A stretch of DNA of 64,000 nt, taken from assembly GCA_934148845.1 (NCBI GenBank), contig CAKPDH010000004.1, positions 1-64,000 of the forward strand. The letters run 5' to 3'. The translations under genes were made by a program, and so were the position numbers. This stretch comes from an uncultured Bacilli bacterium. GTDB taxonomy: Bacteria; Bacillota_I; Bacilli_A; RF39; UBA660. A model generated the notes under the pieces. It did not search any database and was not told the DNA's origin. It saw only the letters and a program-made list of their open reading frames with translations. This document shows, one piece after another, positions 42,392-50,808 of this stretch; position 1 is the first letter of the stretch, and the number at the start of each line of letters is the position of its first letter.

Positions 42392-43156
42392 TTGAATTTT
42401 TTTTAATGCATATACTAATATTTTTGAGGAATTAGTATTATGTTTTAAATCTTTTAAATTATTTATAACTTCACTACTTTTTTCTTTTAAAATTATTTCA
42501 GGATTAATTAATTTAATATAATCACTGTAATTAATTATTATATTATGAGCTAAATCATAGATAACCCCATCAAGTATTCTAAATGAATGATAATATTTAC
42601 CATATAATTCGTTATTTTCTCTAACTGTTGCAATAAAGCTTTCTATATTATTTTTAATATCAAGCTTTGCTTTATCTAAAGTTAGTTTATGACATTTCCC
42701 TATAAGGTTTATGTCTTTTTTTTGCATATTAGTAAATGTAATTTTATCTTCGTTATTTAATATAAGCTTAATATAATAATTTTTATTATTATTAATAATA
42801 GAGGCATCTTTAATTAATCCAGTCATTTTAAATGAGTTGAATATTGTTGAAATAGAATTAAAATCTCTAATACTCAATTTTTCACATAAATTAAGTATAT
42901 AAATTTTATAGATAAAATTTATATTTATTTTTTTTATAATATATTTTTTAAAAAAATTAATACTTTTTTTGTCTAATTTATATAGATTAATTAAAATATA
43001 TTCTAATAATTGTCTACTATTTAATAAATCAACTTTAATATCTTTATTTGATTCTACTAAATTAATTCTTTGATCAGATAATAAAGTATATAGTTTATAT
43101 TTATTAATTTTAGAAGGTATTGTTTCAGATACAAAAAATTTCATTTTATAGTTCAT
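42389..43156 (-). CDS. Hypothetical protein, 255 aa
   Basis: Soluble, Ile/Lys/Asn-rich protein without signal or clear membrane helix. No motif is recognised. It has helical segments (LNSRQLLEYILINLYKL) and a central region with a mixed pattern (NYYIKLILNNEDKITFTN). The start at 43156 is set by AAAGGTGACA upstream. It is transcribed divergently from the acyl-CoA-ligase-like gene and shares its 110-base promoter region, so it might regulate that pair; there is no visible DNA-binding motif to support this. Confidence 0.7.
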   Translation of the reverse strand: MNYKMKFFVSETIPSKINKYKLYTLLSDQRINLVESNKDIKVDLLNSRQLLEYILINLYKLDKKSINFFKKYIIKKININFIYKIYILNLCEKLSIRDFNSISTIFNSFKMTGLIKDASIINNNKNYYIKLILNNEDKITFTNMQKKDINLIGKCHKLTLDKAKLDIKNNIESFIATVRENNELYGKYYHSFRILDGVIYDLAHNIIINYSDYIKLINPEIILKEKSSEVINNLKDLKHNTNSSKILVYALKKIQ

Positions 43157-43223
43157 AAGTGTCACCTTTAATTGCTTATACTAACAAATTAAATTCATTA
43201 TGTCAATTTTAAGTTTGAAATTT

Positions 43224-43252
43224 TTGACTTAAATGTTAAACTTATGTATAAT
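43224..43252 (+). promoter_or_regulatory. Promoter of the acyl-CoA-ligase-like gene
   Basis: TTGACT at 43224-43229, a 17-base spacer, TATAAT at 43247-43252, with TG one base before the -10. Confidence 0.8.
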
Positions 43253-43275
43253 TAGTTTGTAGGGTAGGCGATATA

Positions 43276-44982
43276 ATGTTTCTATTAAAATTTTTAAAGA
43301 GTAAAAAAAAGTTAGAAGCACCTTTTAAAAAATATTACGATGATTCTAACTTAGATATAAAAATACCAAATATTAGCTTATATAAACAAATATTAGATGT
43401 TGCACTTAAAAATCCAAATAAAATAGCTATTAGATATTATAATAAAAAAATTTCCTACAAAAAATTTATAAAAAATATTAATATTTGTTCTAATTCGTTT
43501 AAAATACTTGGTATAAATAAAGGTGATGTTGTAACTATATTAATGCCTAATATGCCTGAGGCTTTAATTTGTTTTTATGCATTAAATAAAATAGGCGCTA
43601 TAGCTAGTTTTGTTCATTCAATGAGTTCTAGTGAAGAAATAGAAAAAATAGTTAAGTCTACAAGTAGTAAGATACTTATAGTAGCAGATTTATTATATGA
43701 TACTACGTGTAGTATAGATTCTAAAATTATATATGTATCACCAAGTAATTCTATGGGTATGTTTATGAAGCTAGCATATAAATTAACAAAAAGGTGTAAA
43801 TTTAAAAATACTAAAATGCATATATCTTTTAATAAATTTATGAAACTATCTAAAAAAATTAAAGTTTTTCTAAAAGAAAGTTTTAATAAAAATACTAAAG
43901 CAGTTATTTTAAATAGTGGTGGAACTAGTGGCGATCCTAAAAATGTTGTAATACAAAATAAATCATTTTTGCTTAATTCTATACAGGCAAAAATTGTATT
44001 TAAAAAATTAGAACTTGGTGATTCGTTTTTATCAATAATGCCTAATTTTCATGGATTTGGACTTTCTGTTAGTATGCATATTCCATTATCTTTAGGATGT
44101 ACTGTAATACTTGTACCAAAATTTAATTCTAAAAAATTTGATAAATTAATAAATAAATATAAACCAAATTTTATATTAGGTGTTCCTACTTTATTTGAAT
44201 CATTATTAAATCAAAATAATTTAAAAAATTTAGATTTGTCATATTTAAAATACATGATAAGTGGTGGGGATACGTTGGGAGAAAATTTAAAATGTAGAAT
44301 AAATAAATATTTAAAAAATCATAATTCTAATATATCAATTTTAGAAGGATATGGACTTACTGAAGCACTTTCAGCTGTTTGCTTAGAACCAGAAGGATTA
44401 AATAAAAAAAATTCTATAGGGATTCCTTTACCAGGAAATTATATTAAAATAATAGATCCAAAGACGAGAAATACATTACCTCCACTAAAAGTAGGTGAGA
44501 TATGTGTATATACTGATGCTGTAATGATGGGATATTTAAATGATGAAGTAAGCACTAATAGAGCATTACAACTTCACAGTGATAATTATATATGGCTACA
44601 TACAGGAGATTTAGGATATATGGATAATGATAGTGCTATATTTTATAAAGGAAGAATAAAAAGATTAATTATAACTAGTGGATATAATGTATATCCTTCA
44701 TATATAGAAAGTGTAATAGAATCTTTAGAACCAGTTCTTCAATGTACAGTAGTTGGAATACCCCACCCATATAAAAAAGAAGTACCCAAAGCATTTATTG
44801 TTTTAAAAGATGGTTACCACGGTATATTTGTTAAAACTAAAATAAGGTTATATTGTAAAAAGAAATTAGCTAAATATATGGTACCTTATGAATTTGTATA
44901 TAGAAAAAAATTACCTAAAACTAAAATAGGTAAAATTGATTTTAATAAATTAAAAAATGACTTTGAAGAGGATGATGATTAG
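43276..44982 (+). CDS. AMP-forming acyl-CoA synthetase/ligase family enzyme
   Basis: 568 residues, ANL superfamily. Core motifs: P-loop NSGGTSGDPK near 213-222, EGYGLTEA near 357, HTGDLGY near 440, GRIKRLIITSGYNVYPS near 460-476, and the C-terminal catalytic lysine in PKTKIGKID. It activates a carboxylic acid as an acyl-AMP, normally for transfer to CoA. The chain-length pocket cannot be judged. It is followed after one base by an acyltransferase-like gene, suggesting activation and transfer of one acyl group. Neighbouring phospholipid genes are not in this operon. Confidence 0.9.
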   Translation: MFLLKFLKSKKKLEAPFKKYYDDSNLDIKIPNISLYKQILDVALKNPNKIAIRYYNKKISYKKFIKNINICSNSFKILGINKGDVVTILMPNMPEALICFYALNKIGAIASFVHSMSSSEEIEKIVKSTSSKILIVADLLYDTTCSIDSKIIYVSPSNSMGMFMKLAYKLTKRCKFKNTKMHISFNKFMKLSKKIKVFLKESFNKNTKAVILNSGGTSGDPKNVVIQNKSFLLNSIQAKIVFKKLELGDSFLSIMPNFHGFGLSVSMHIPLSLGCTVILVPKFNSKKFDKLINKYKPNFILGVPTLFESLLNQNNLKNLDLSYLKYMISGGDTLGENLKCRINKYLKNHNSNISILEGYGLTEALSAVCLEPEGLNKKNSIGIPLPGNYIKIIDPKTRNTLPPLKVGEICVYTDAVMMGYLNDEVSTNRALQLHSDNYIWLHTGDLGYMDNDSAIFYKGRIKRLIITSGYNVYPSYIESVIESLEPVLQCTVVGIPHPYKKEVPKAFIVLKDGYHGIFVKTKIRLYCKKKLAKYMVPYEFVYRKKLPKTKIGKIDFNKLKNDFEEDDD

Positions 44983-44983
44983 T

Positions 44984-45823
44984 ATGAAAGACAGAAAAAG
45001 AGTAAAAAAAATATCAGGTTTATCTCAAATAAATATAGACTTAAAACCTAAAAGATCTATTAGTGATGTATATATTAATACAAAATTTGATGTTACTAAT
45101 TTAGTAAATTATGTAGAAGGTAAGGATATAACATATTTTCATGCCTTTTTAACCGCACTAGCAAAGACAATTTATAATAGACCTAAATTAAATTATTTTG
45201 TATGTAATAGACATTTATATCTTCATACTAAAGTAGTTATATCATTTGTTGCAAAAATTAAATTTGATGATAAGAGTGAAGAAGTAATGGTTATGATTAA
45301 GGTAAATGATTCTGATAATATATATACTATATCCACAAAAATTAAAGAAAAAATAGATAATATTAGAAATAAAAAAGTTTTAAAAAAGGGAGCTAATAAT
45401 GCTATAGATAAACTAGGAAAGTTACCTAATATCGTTAGAGTACCAATAGTTGGATTATTTAAACTATTTGATAAATATGGTATATTACCAAAAACACTTA
45501 CTAAAGATAATTTATATTATAGTAGTATGATAGTATCAAATTTAGGATCAATTAAATGTGGTGCTATATATCACAATATAAATGATTTTGGTACTTGTTC
45601 TTCACTCGCTACAATAGGTGAAATAAAAAATGAAATTGTAGTGAATGATAAATTAGAAAAAAATATAAGAAAAATATGCGAGTTTGGTATAAACTTAGAT
45701 GAGAGAATAGCTGATGGATATTATTTTGCTAAATCTAATAAATTATTAGAATATATATTAAATAATCCAGACATATTAGAAGAAGAGATGTCTAAAAAGA
45801 TTAAATTAGAAGAAATAAGGTAA
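44984..45823 (+). CDS. 2-oxoacid dehydrogenase E2/CAT-like acyltransferase domain protein
   Basis: 279 residues, without lipoyl or E1/E3-binding domains. The fold signature is seen in TYFHAFLTALAKTIYNRP (helix of the E2 catalytic domain), SFVAKIKFDD, MIVSNLGSIKCGAIYHNI and a C-terminal NLDERIADGYYFAKS. In E2 and CAT the last motif is HRxxDG with catalytic His; here it reads ERIADG (Glu at ~240), so the usual base is absent. The start at 44984 follows GAGGATGATG in the end of the ligase gene. It may bind or transfer acyl groups by other means. Confidence 0.72.
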   Translation: MKDRKRVKKISGLSQINIDLKPKRSISDVYINTKFDVTNLVNYVEGKDITYFHAFLTALAKTIYNRPKLNYFVCNRHLYLHTKVVISFVAKIKFDDKSEEVMVMIKVNDSDNIYTISTKIKEKIDNIRNKKVLKKGANNAIDKLGKLPNIVRVPIVGLFKLFDKYGILPKTLTKDNLYYSSMIVSNLGSIKCGAIYHNINDFGTCSSLATIGEIKNEIVVNDKLEKNIRKICEFGINLDERIADGYYFAKSNKLLEYILNNPDILEEEMSKKIKLEEIR

Positions 45824-45872
45824 TTAGTTTAAAAAAATTTAAAAAAAATATACTAAAATAAAAAAAATATGG

Positions 45873-45987
45873 TATAATGGTTATGGCTTTTTAATTAAAC
45901 ACATTTGTGGATTTATATGTCTAGTGCCAATTTGGTGATGTATAAAGTTGATACAAATGGAAGATGTAACGAAAAGGAGGAATATAT
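45873..45987 (+). promoter_or_regulatory. Promoter -10 and leader of rpsB
   Basis: Extended -10 TGGTATAAT (TATAAT at 45873-45878) and a leader of about 100 bases ending in AAAAGGAGG. Complementary pieces in the leader suggest folding, and ribosomal protein S2 autoregulation is a possibility. The leader matches no Rfam family I can recall. Confidence 0.5.
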
Positions 45988-47013
45988 ATGACAGTTGTGT
46001 CTATGAATTATTTATTAGAAGCTGGTGTTCATTTTGGTCATCAAACAAAAAGATGGAATCCAAAAATGAAAGAATACATTTTTACGTCTCGTGACGACAT
46101 TTATATTATTGATTTACAAAAAACAGCAAAAAAAATAGAGGAAGCTTATAATGCTTTACTTGAAATTGCAAAAAATGGTGGAAAGGTAATCTTTGTTGGA
46201 ACAAGAAAACAAGCTCAAGAAGCTGTAAAAGAAGAAGCTTTAAAGAGTGAATCTTATTACGTTAATGAAAGATGGTTAGGTGGAACACTTACTAATTTTA
46301 AAACTATTAGAAATAGAGTAAAAAGATTAGAAAGCATCGAACGTATGGAAGAAGATGGAACATTTGATTTACTACCAAAGAAAGAAGTAATTGGTTTAAA
46401 GAAAGAATATGCTAAATTAGATAAGCTACTATGTGGTATTAGAGCTATGGATAAATTACCACAAGCTATGATTATAGTTGATCCATCAAAAGAAGAGATT
46501 GCTATTCGTGAAGCAAGAAAATTAAATATTCCAGTATTTGGTATTGTTGATACAAATTGTGATCCAGATATGGTTGATTACGTTATACCTGCTAATGATG
46601 ATGCAATACGTGCTGTTAAATTAATTATGGGAGTTATGAATAACGCTATAATTGAAGCTAATGGTGGAAAAATAACTGATTATGTTAGTGATAAGAATGA
46701 AGATGGAACAGATATTATGAAAAGAGCTGTTGAATCTGTAAAAAGAAAAGAAGATAGACGTCCATTTGATAAGTCTTTTGATAAAAAGAAAAAACAATTT
46801 GATAATAAGAAAAAATCATTAAATATAAAAGACAAAGAAGTAAAAGTAGAAGAAACTAAAGAAGTAAAACCTGCTGCTACAAAAGAAGAAGCCAAAGATA
46901 ATGAAGATTTATCTTCAAAAACAGTAGCTGCACTAAGAGAACTTGCAAAAGAAAAAGATATTAAAGGTTATTCTACAATGAAAAAAGCTGAATTATTAGA
47001 AGCTTTAAAATAA
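45988..47013 (+). CDS. rpsB: Ribosomal protein S2 with C-terminal SAP/Rho-N-like extension
   Basis: 341 residues; typical S2 is 235-260. The S2 core is complete: LLEAGVHFGHQTKRWNPKM, IFVGTRKQAQ, RWLGGTLTNFKTI, and DTNCDPDMVDYVIPANDDA. From ~235 a Lys/Asp/Glu-rich linker leads to a compact 33-residue end, TVAALRELAKEKDIKGYSTM followed by a KKAELLEAL helix. That end matches the SAP/Rho-N helix-extended-helix nucleic-acid-binding motif. AAAGGAGGAAT precedes the ATG. The operon rpsB-tsf is universal. Confidence 0.96.
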   Translation: MTVVSMNYLLEAGVHFGHQTKRWNPKMKEYIFTSRDDIYIIDLQKTAKKIEEAYNALLEIAKNGGKVIFVGTRKQAQEAVKEEALKSESYYVNERWLGGTLTNFKTIRNRVKRLESIERMEEDGTFDLLPKKEVIGLKKEYAKLDKLLCGIRAMDKLPQAMIIVDPSKEEIAIREARKLNIPVFGIVDTNCDPDMVDYVIPANDDAIRAVKLIMGVMNNAIIEANGGKITDYVSDKNEDGTDIMKRAVESVKRKEDRRPFDKSFDKKKKQFDNKKKSLNIKDKEVKVEETKEVKPAATKEEAKDNEDLSSKTVAALRELAKEKDIKGYSTMKKAELLEALK

Positions 47014-47019
47014 AAATAT

Positions 47020-47046
47020 AAAGGTGATTTTTAATCACCTTTTATT
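47020..47046 (+). terminator. Hairpin between rpsB and tsf
   Basis: Ten-base perfect stem AAAGGTGATT / AATCACCTTT with a three-base loop and short T-tract. It could be a partial terminator setting the S2:EF-Ts ratio. Confidence 0.65.
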
Positions 47047-47062
47047 ATAAAAGGAGGAAATT

Positions 47063-47941
47063 ATGATAACTGCTAGTTTAGTAAAAGAGTTAAGAGAAAA
47101 AACTGGTGCTGGAATGCTTGATTGTAAAAAAGCACTTGAAGCAAATAATGGCGATATTGACGCTTCAATTGATTGGTTAAGAGAAAAAGGAATTTCCAAT
47201 GCTGCAAAAAAAGCTGATAGAATTGCTGCTGAAGGAATTGCTGCTATTCTTATTAAAGGAAATAAAGCTGCAATAGTAGAAGTAAATTCCGAGACAGATT
47301 TTGTTGCTAAAAATGAAAAATTTACTGATATGGTAAATGAAATACTAGAAACTATTATTAAATCAGATGCAAAAACTATAGAAGAAGCACTAAATCTTGA
47401 GACAAGTGAAGGGACTGTAAATGATTTAATTACAGCAAGAACTGCTACAATAGGTGAAAAATTATCACTTAGAAGATTTGAAGTAATTACAAAAAAAGAT
47501 TCAGAAGTTTTTGGAGATTACATTCATATGGGTGGAAGAATAGCTGTTTTAACTGTTATTAAAGGTGCAAATGAAGCAGTAGCTAAAGATGTTGCAATGC
47601 ACGCTGCAGCAATGAAACCATTATATGTTAAATCAAGTTTAGTTCCAACTGATGTTTTAGATAAAGAAAAAGAAATAATGAAAGAACAACTTTTAAATAT
47701 GGGAAAACCAGAAGATAAAATAGAAGGAATTCTTGTTGGTAAAGTTAAAAAATATTATGAAGAAGTTTGCTTGGAAGATCAAATATATGTAAAAGCAGAA
47801 AACAAAGAAACTGTTAGAGATTTTGTAAAAAATAATGGTGGTGTAATTACTACTATGGTGCGTTATGAAGTTGGCGAAGGAATGCAAAAAAGAGAAGAAA
47901 ACTTTGCTGATGAAGTAGCTAAACAAATGAACCAAAATTAG
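47063..47941 (+). CDS. tsf: Elongation factor Ts
   Basis: 292-residue guanine-nucleotide exchange factor for EF-Tu. N-terminal UBA-like domain LVKELREKTGAGMLDCKKAL, the exchange core AAKKADRIAAEG, and VNSETDFVAKNEKF are intact. Length is normal. AAAGGAGG is the ribosome binding site. Its stop codon is part of a terminator. Confidence 0.97.
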   Translation: MITASLVKELREKTGAGMLDCKKALEANNGDIDASIDWLREKGISNAAKKADRIAAEGIAAILIKGNKAAIVEVNSETDFVAKNEKFTDMVNEILETIIKSDAKTIEEALNLETSEGTVNDLITARTATIGEKLSLRRFEVITKKDSEVFGDYIHMGGRIAVLTVIKGANEAVAKDVAMHAAAMKPLYVKSSLVPTDVLDKEKEIMKEQLLNMGKPEDKIEGILVGKVKKYYEEVCLEDQIYVKAENKETVRDFVKNNGGVITTMVRYEVGEGMQKREENFADEVAKQMNQN

Positions 47942-47963
47942 GCTATTATGCTTAATTTTTTTA
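47938..47963 (+). terminator. Terminator overlapping the tsf stop
   Basis: Arms ATTAGGC / GCTTAAT (one G-U) followed by a T-run. Confidence 0.7.
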
Positions 47964-48017
47964 TCTTGTAAATTAAAATAAATAATGATAAAATTAATAT
48001 GTAAGCTAGGAGGATAT

Positions 48018-49616
48018 ATGAAAAATAAAAAGATAACAATAGCTGCACTAATAGTAGCAGTATTAAGTCTTTCAATAGGATTTGCAGCATTTTCAAATAG
48101 TTTAAATATTAAAAGTAGTGCGAATGTAAATCCAAGTGATAAAGACTTTAAAATAGTATTTTCAAAAGAAAGAGATACATTTGTAAGTGGAAATGAAATA
48201 ATAAATGCAACAGGAGATATTAATGAGAATACAAAAAAAGGATCAATAAATGATATAGGAGATACATTATATAATCTAGAGACAGAATTTACTACTCCTG
48301 GAGAGAGTGTAGAATATAGTTTATATATAAAAAATATAGGAGCATATAATGCAGTATTAAATAAACTAGAAATAGAAGAAGCAGAACTAACAAGTGATAT
48401 AACAGTAGATAACTATTATATAGTAGATAATGGAAGTGTTAAGTGTTATGCAAAAAAAGATCCACAAAATAAAGCAAATGAAGAATTATTAAAAGAGGCT
48501 TGTAATAATATAAAATTAAAAGTAAAACTACAACAAGAAAGTGAATATATAACAAGTACAAAAGAATTTGATAGTTATGTAATAAATAAAGGAGAAAGTG
48601 AGAGTGTTACAGTAACACTAGAATATACAGGAGATACATTAGCTGATACAGGTTTTAATGTAGTATTTGGTAGTGTTAAGATGAATTATGCAACAACAAA
48701 GGCGAGTAGTAGTGGAACAACTGTAGGTTGTGAAGATAGCGAGATAGAAAATGAATATGCAAATGGAAGTGCATTACCATTTGCAGCAACAGGAGGAAAA
48801 TGCATATTAGAAAAAGATAATGATTCTAGTAATACAATAACTAAAGGTGATTATGTAAAATGTGGAACAGAAGGATTTTATGTAATAAAAGATCCAAGCA
48901 ATGGTAAAATATCAATGCTTACTGAATGGAATTTAAATGTAGTAGATCCTATAAATACTGTGTATATGGCTAAAGGCGATATTAAAGAGCAATCGATTTC
49001 TAGGTCTTGTCCATCATATACAGAAAAATATGGATATCAAAATAAATATGTAATAGGTGGTTTTATAGCTGAAATTACAGCTGAAACTAAGCCATATATT
49101 GCAGTTGAGCTAACTAGTGATGAAGAAAGTATTGGCTTAGGGTATGGTAATTTAGCATTTTATAATATTGCAACATCAGATGATGAACTTTTCAAAATAG
49201 GTTCTTATGGATATTGGACTGATGGAACATCGGATGGATTAGATCCTAATTTCTCAGGTACATATCCAATGTATGTGTATGGAAAAGTAAATTCTAATGG
49301 AAAAACATCAACATTAACTCCATTAGTAAATACCTATGTAAGTCTTTTAAATAATTCAATAGGTGGAGCAGAAGCAACAGGTAGATTAATATCATATGAG
49401 GAATTAATTGATTTAGGTTGTATGAAAGATACTCATTCTTGTGAAAATGCCCCAGTTTGGGCAAGTCAAACATCATATTGGACTGGCTCTGCTGGCGATT
49501 CAAGTTTACCTTGGTACATACTTAATGGTGAATTTAATAATGATTCGTATTTTAATGAAATTTTATTTGGTCTTCGTCCAGTAATAGAATTAAATGAGTC
49601 AGCAATAGAGGAATAA
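48018..49616 (+). CDS. Secreted protein with SipW/TasA-like signal and a C-terminal DUF6273-like domain
   Basis: 532 residues. The N-terminus AALIVAVLSLSIGFAAFSNS resembles the signal region of TasA/camelysin-type proteins. Residues ~25-230 are a beta-rich domain (SVEYSLYIKNIGAYNAVL, then ESESVTVTLEYTGDT) like biofilm-fibre/camelysin folds. After a Ser/Thr-rich link, the C-terminal ~290 residues contain TGSAGDSSLPWYILNGEF and FGLRPVIEL, like the GxRPVxxL endings of DUF6273-type domains. Four Cys occur in the C-terminal half. Probably a surface or matrix protein. The start follows CTAGGAGG. Confidence 0.7.
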   Translation: MKNKKITIAALIVAVLSLSIGFAAFSNSLNIKSSANVNPSDKDFKIVFSKERDTFVSGNEIINATGDINENTKKGSINDIGDTLYNLETEFTTPGESVEYSLYIKNIGAYNAVLNKLEIEEAELTSDITVDNYYIVDNGSVKCYAKKDPQNKANEELLKEACNNIKLKVKLQQESEYITSTKEFDSYVINKGESESVTVTLEYTGDTLADTGFNVVFGSVKMNYATTKASSSGTTVGCEDSEIENEYANGSALPFAATGGKCILEKDNDSSNTITKGDYVKCGTEGFYVIKDPSNGKISMLTEWNLNVVDPINTVYMAKGDIKEQSISRSCPSYTEKYGYQNKYVIGGFIAEITAETKPYIAVELTSDEESIGLGYGNLAFYNIATSDDELFKIGSYGYWTDGTSDGLDPNFSGTYPMYVYGKVNSNGKTSTLTPLVNTYVSLLNNSIGGAEATGRLISYEELIDLGCMKDTHSCENAPVWASQTSYWTGSAGDSSLPWYILNGEFNNDSYFNEILFGLRPVIELNESAIEE

Positions 49617-49619
49617 TAT

Positions 49620-49656
49620 AAAAAGAATAATCTTATTTGTTTTGATTATTCTTTTT
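49620..49656. terminator. Bidirectional terminator
   Basis: Thirteen-base arms AAAAAGAATAATC / GATTATTCTTTTT around loop TTATTTGTTTT, between the converging 48018 and 49633 genes. Confidence 0.85.
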
Positions 49657-50007
49657 ATTTATACCAACCATGCTTCCTAAACTAGAGCTTGTTATTAATA
49701 TAATATAAAATAATAAGTATTTAATTTTAAATGGATTATCGAATGCTAAATAATTAAATATAACTAAAAATATAGAAAAAATAATACCTAATTTAATGCC
49801 TTCTATATATCCTTTTTTATTTGATTTTTGACCTAATTTATATCCACCTAAGAACATAGCTATAATAATAATTATTATTTCTAATATGTTAATAGTTTTA
49901 TAACTAAATATTTCAAAGTAATTAAATATAGTGGTTATAAATGTTAATATCAAGATGCTAATTAATATATATAGAAAACTATTACTTATATTTTTTAAAA
50001 ATTTCAT
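49633..50007 (-). CDS. TIGR04086-type membrane protein (YrzE-like)
   Basis: 124 residues with four hydrophobic helices and a short basic cytoplasmic loop. The block IIAMFLGGYKLGQKSNKKGYIEG in the middle and SSSLGSMVGIN near the end match the TIGR04086/YrzE pattern. That family occurs mainly in endospore-forming Firmicutes. Function is unknown. Start supported by AGGTGATTTT. The last residues are encoded within the terminator shared with 48018. Confidence 0.8.
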   Translation of the reverse strand: MKFLKNISNSFLYILISILILTFITTIFNYFEIFSYKTINILEIIIIIIAMFLGGYKLGQKSNKKGYIEGIKLGIIFSIFLVIFNYLAFDNPFKIKYLLFYIILITSSSLGSMVGINKKNNQNK

Positions 50008-50079
50008 AAAATCACCTATTAATTTATATTAAATTGTATATAAAAATATTCTATTTAACAATATATATATGGTGATTAA

Positions 50080-50706
50080 ATGTATTTAAGTTTAATATTT
50101 AAAACAATATTTATGTATTTCTTTATTATATTTGTATATAGATTAATGGGTAAGAAAGAAGTAGGACAGTTAAGTATAATAGATCTAATTGTATCTATAT
50201 TAATAGCTGAATTAGTAGCTCTTTCAATTGAGACTAAAGGTAGTATATTAATATCTGTAATACCAATTTTAATTCTTGTAGGTGTTCAAATGTTAATGAG
50301 TTATATAACTTTAAAAAATGAAAAGATAAGGGATATAATAGATGGAAGACCTACGGTAATAATAAAGGATGGTAAGCTTAATTTTACTGAAATGTCTAAA
50401 CTTAGGTATTCATTAGATGATTTATTAACTCAGCTTAGATTACAAGGCGTAAAGAGTATTGATAAAGTAAAATATGCTGTTCTTGAAAATAATGGTAATC
50501 TATCTATTTTTAATGATAATTCTGATTATCCATTACCACTTATTCTAGATGGTATTATAGATAGTACAGTTTTAAATGAAATTGGAAAAGATTATAATTG
50601 GGTACTTAAGATACTTAAAAATAGGAATGTAGAATTAGAAGAGGTTTTTTATGCATTTTATGCTAGTGGTAAAGTATTTATTATAAAAAGATCTGAGCTT
50701 TTTTAA
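50080..50706 (+). CDS. DUF421 (YetF-like) membrane protein
   Basis: 208 residues. Three N-terminal membrane helices contain the family block FVYRLMGKKEVGQLSIIDL. Two small soluble subdomains follow, with DIIDGRPTVIIKDGKLN near 86 and SLDDLLTQLRLQGVKSIDKV near 110. DUF421 proteins are common in Bacilli and Clostridia. YetF/YdfS-type members have been linked to spores, but the role of this one is unknown. GGTGATT precedes the ATG. Confidence 0.88.
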   Translation: MYLSLIFKTIFMYFFIIFVYRLMGKKEVGQLSIIDLIVSILIAELVALSIETKGSILISVIPILILVGVQMLMSYITLKNEKIRDIIDGRPTVIIKDGKLNFTEMSKLRYSLDDLLTQLRLQGVKSIDKVKYAVLENNGNLSIFNDNSDYPLPLILDGIIDSTVLNEIGKDYNWVLKILKNRNVELEEVFYAFYASGKVFIIKRSELF

Positions 50707-50808
50707 TCATAAAAAGATTCTGAGATTTTTACATATCTGAGCTTTTTTAATGAATTAATAATTGATTAAAACTATCAATTGTGATATTATATTCGAGGAA
50801 GTGATTTT

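Noticed and set aside
42389..43156. Transcriptional regulator for the divergent ligase operon
   Set aside because: Arrangement suggests it, but no helix-turn-helix or other DNA-binding motif can be seen, so it is kept as hypothetical.
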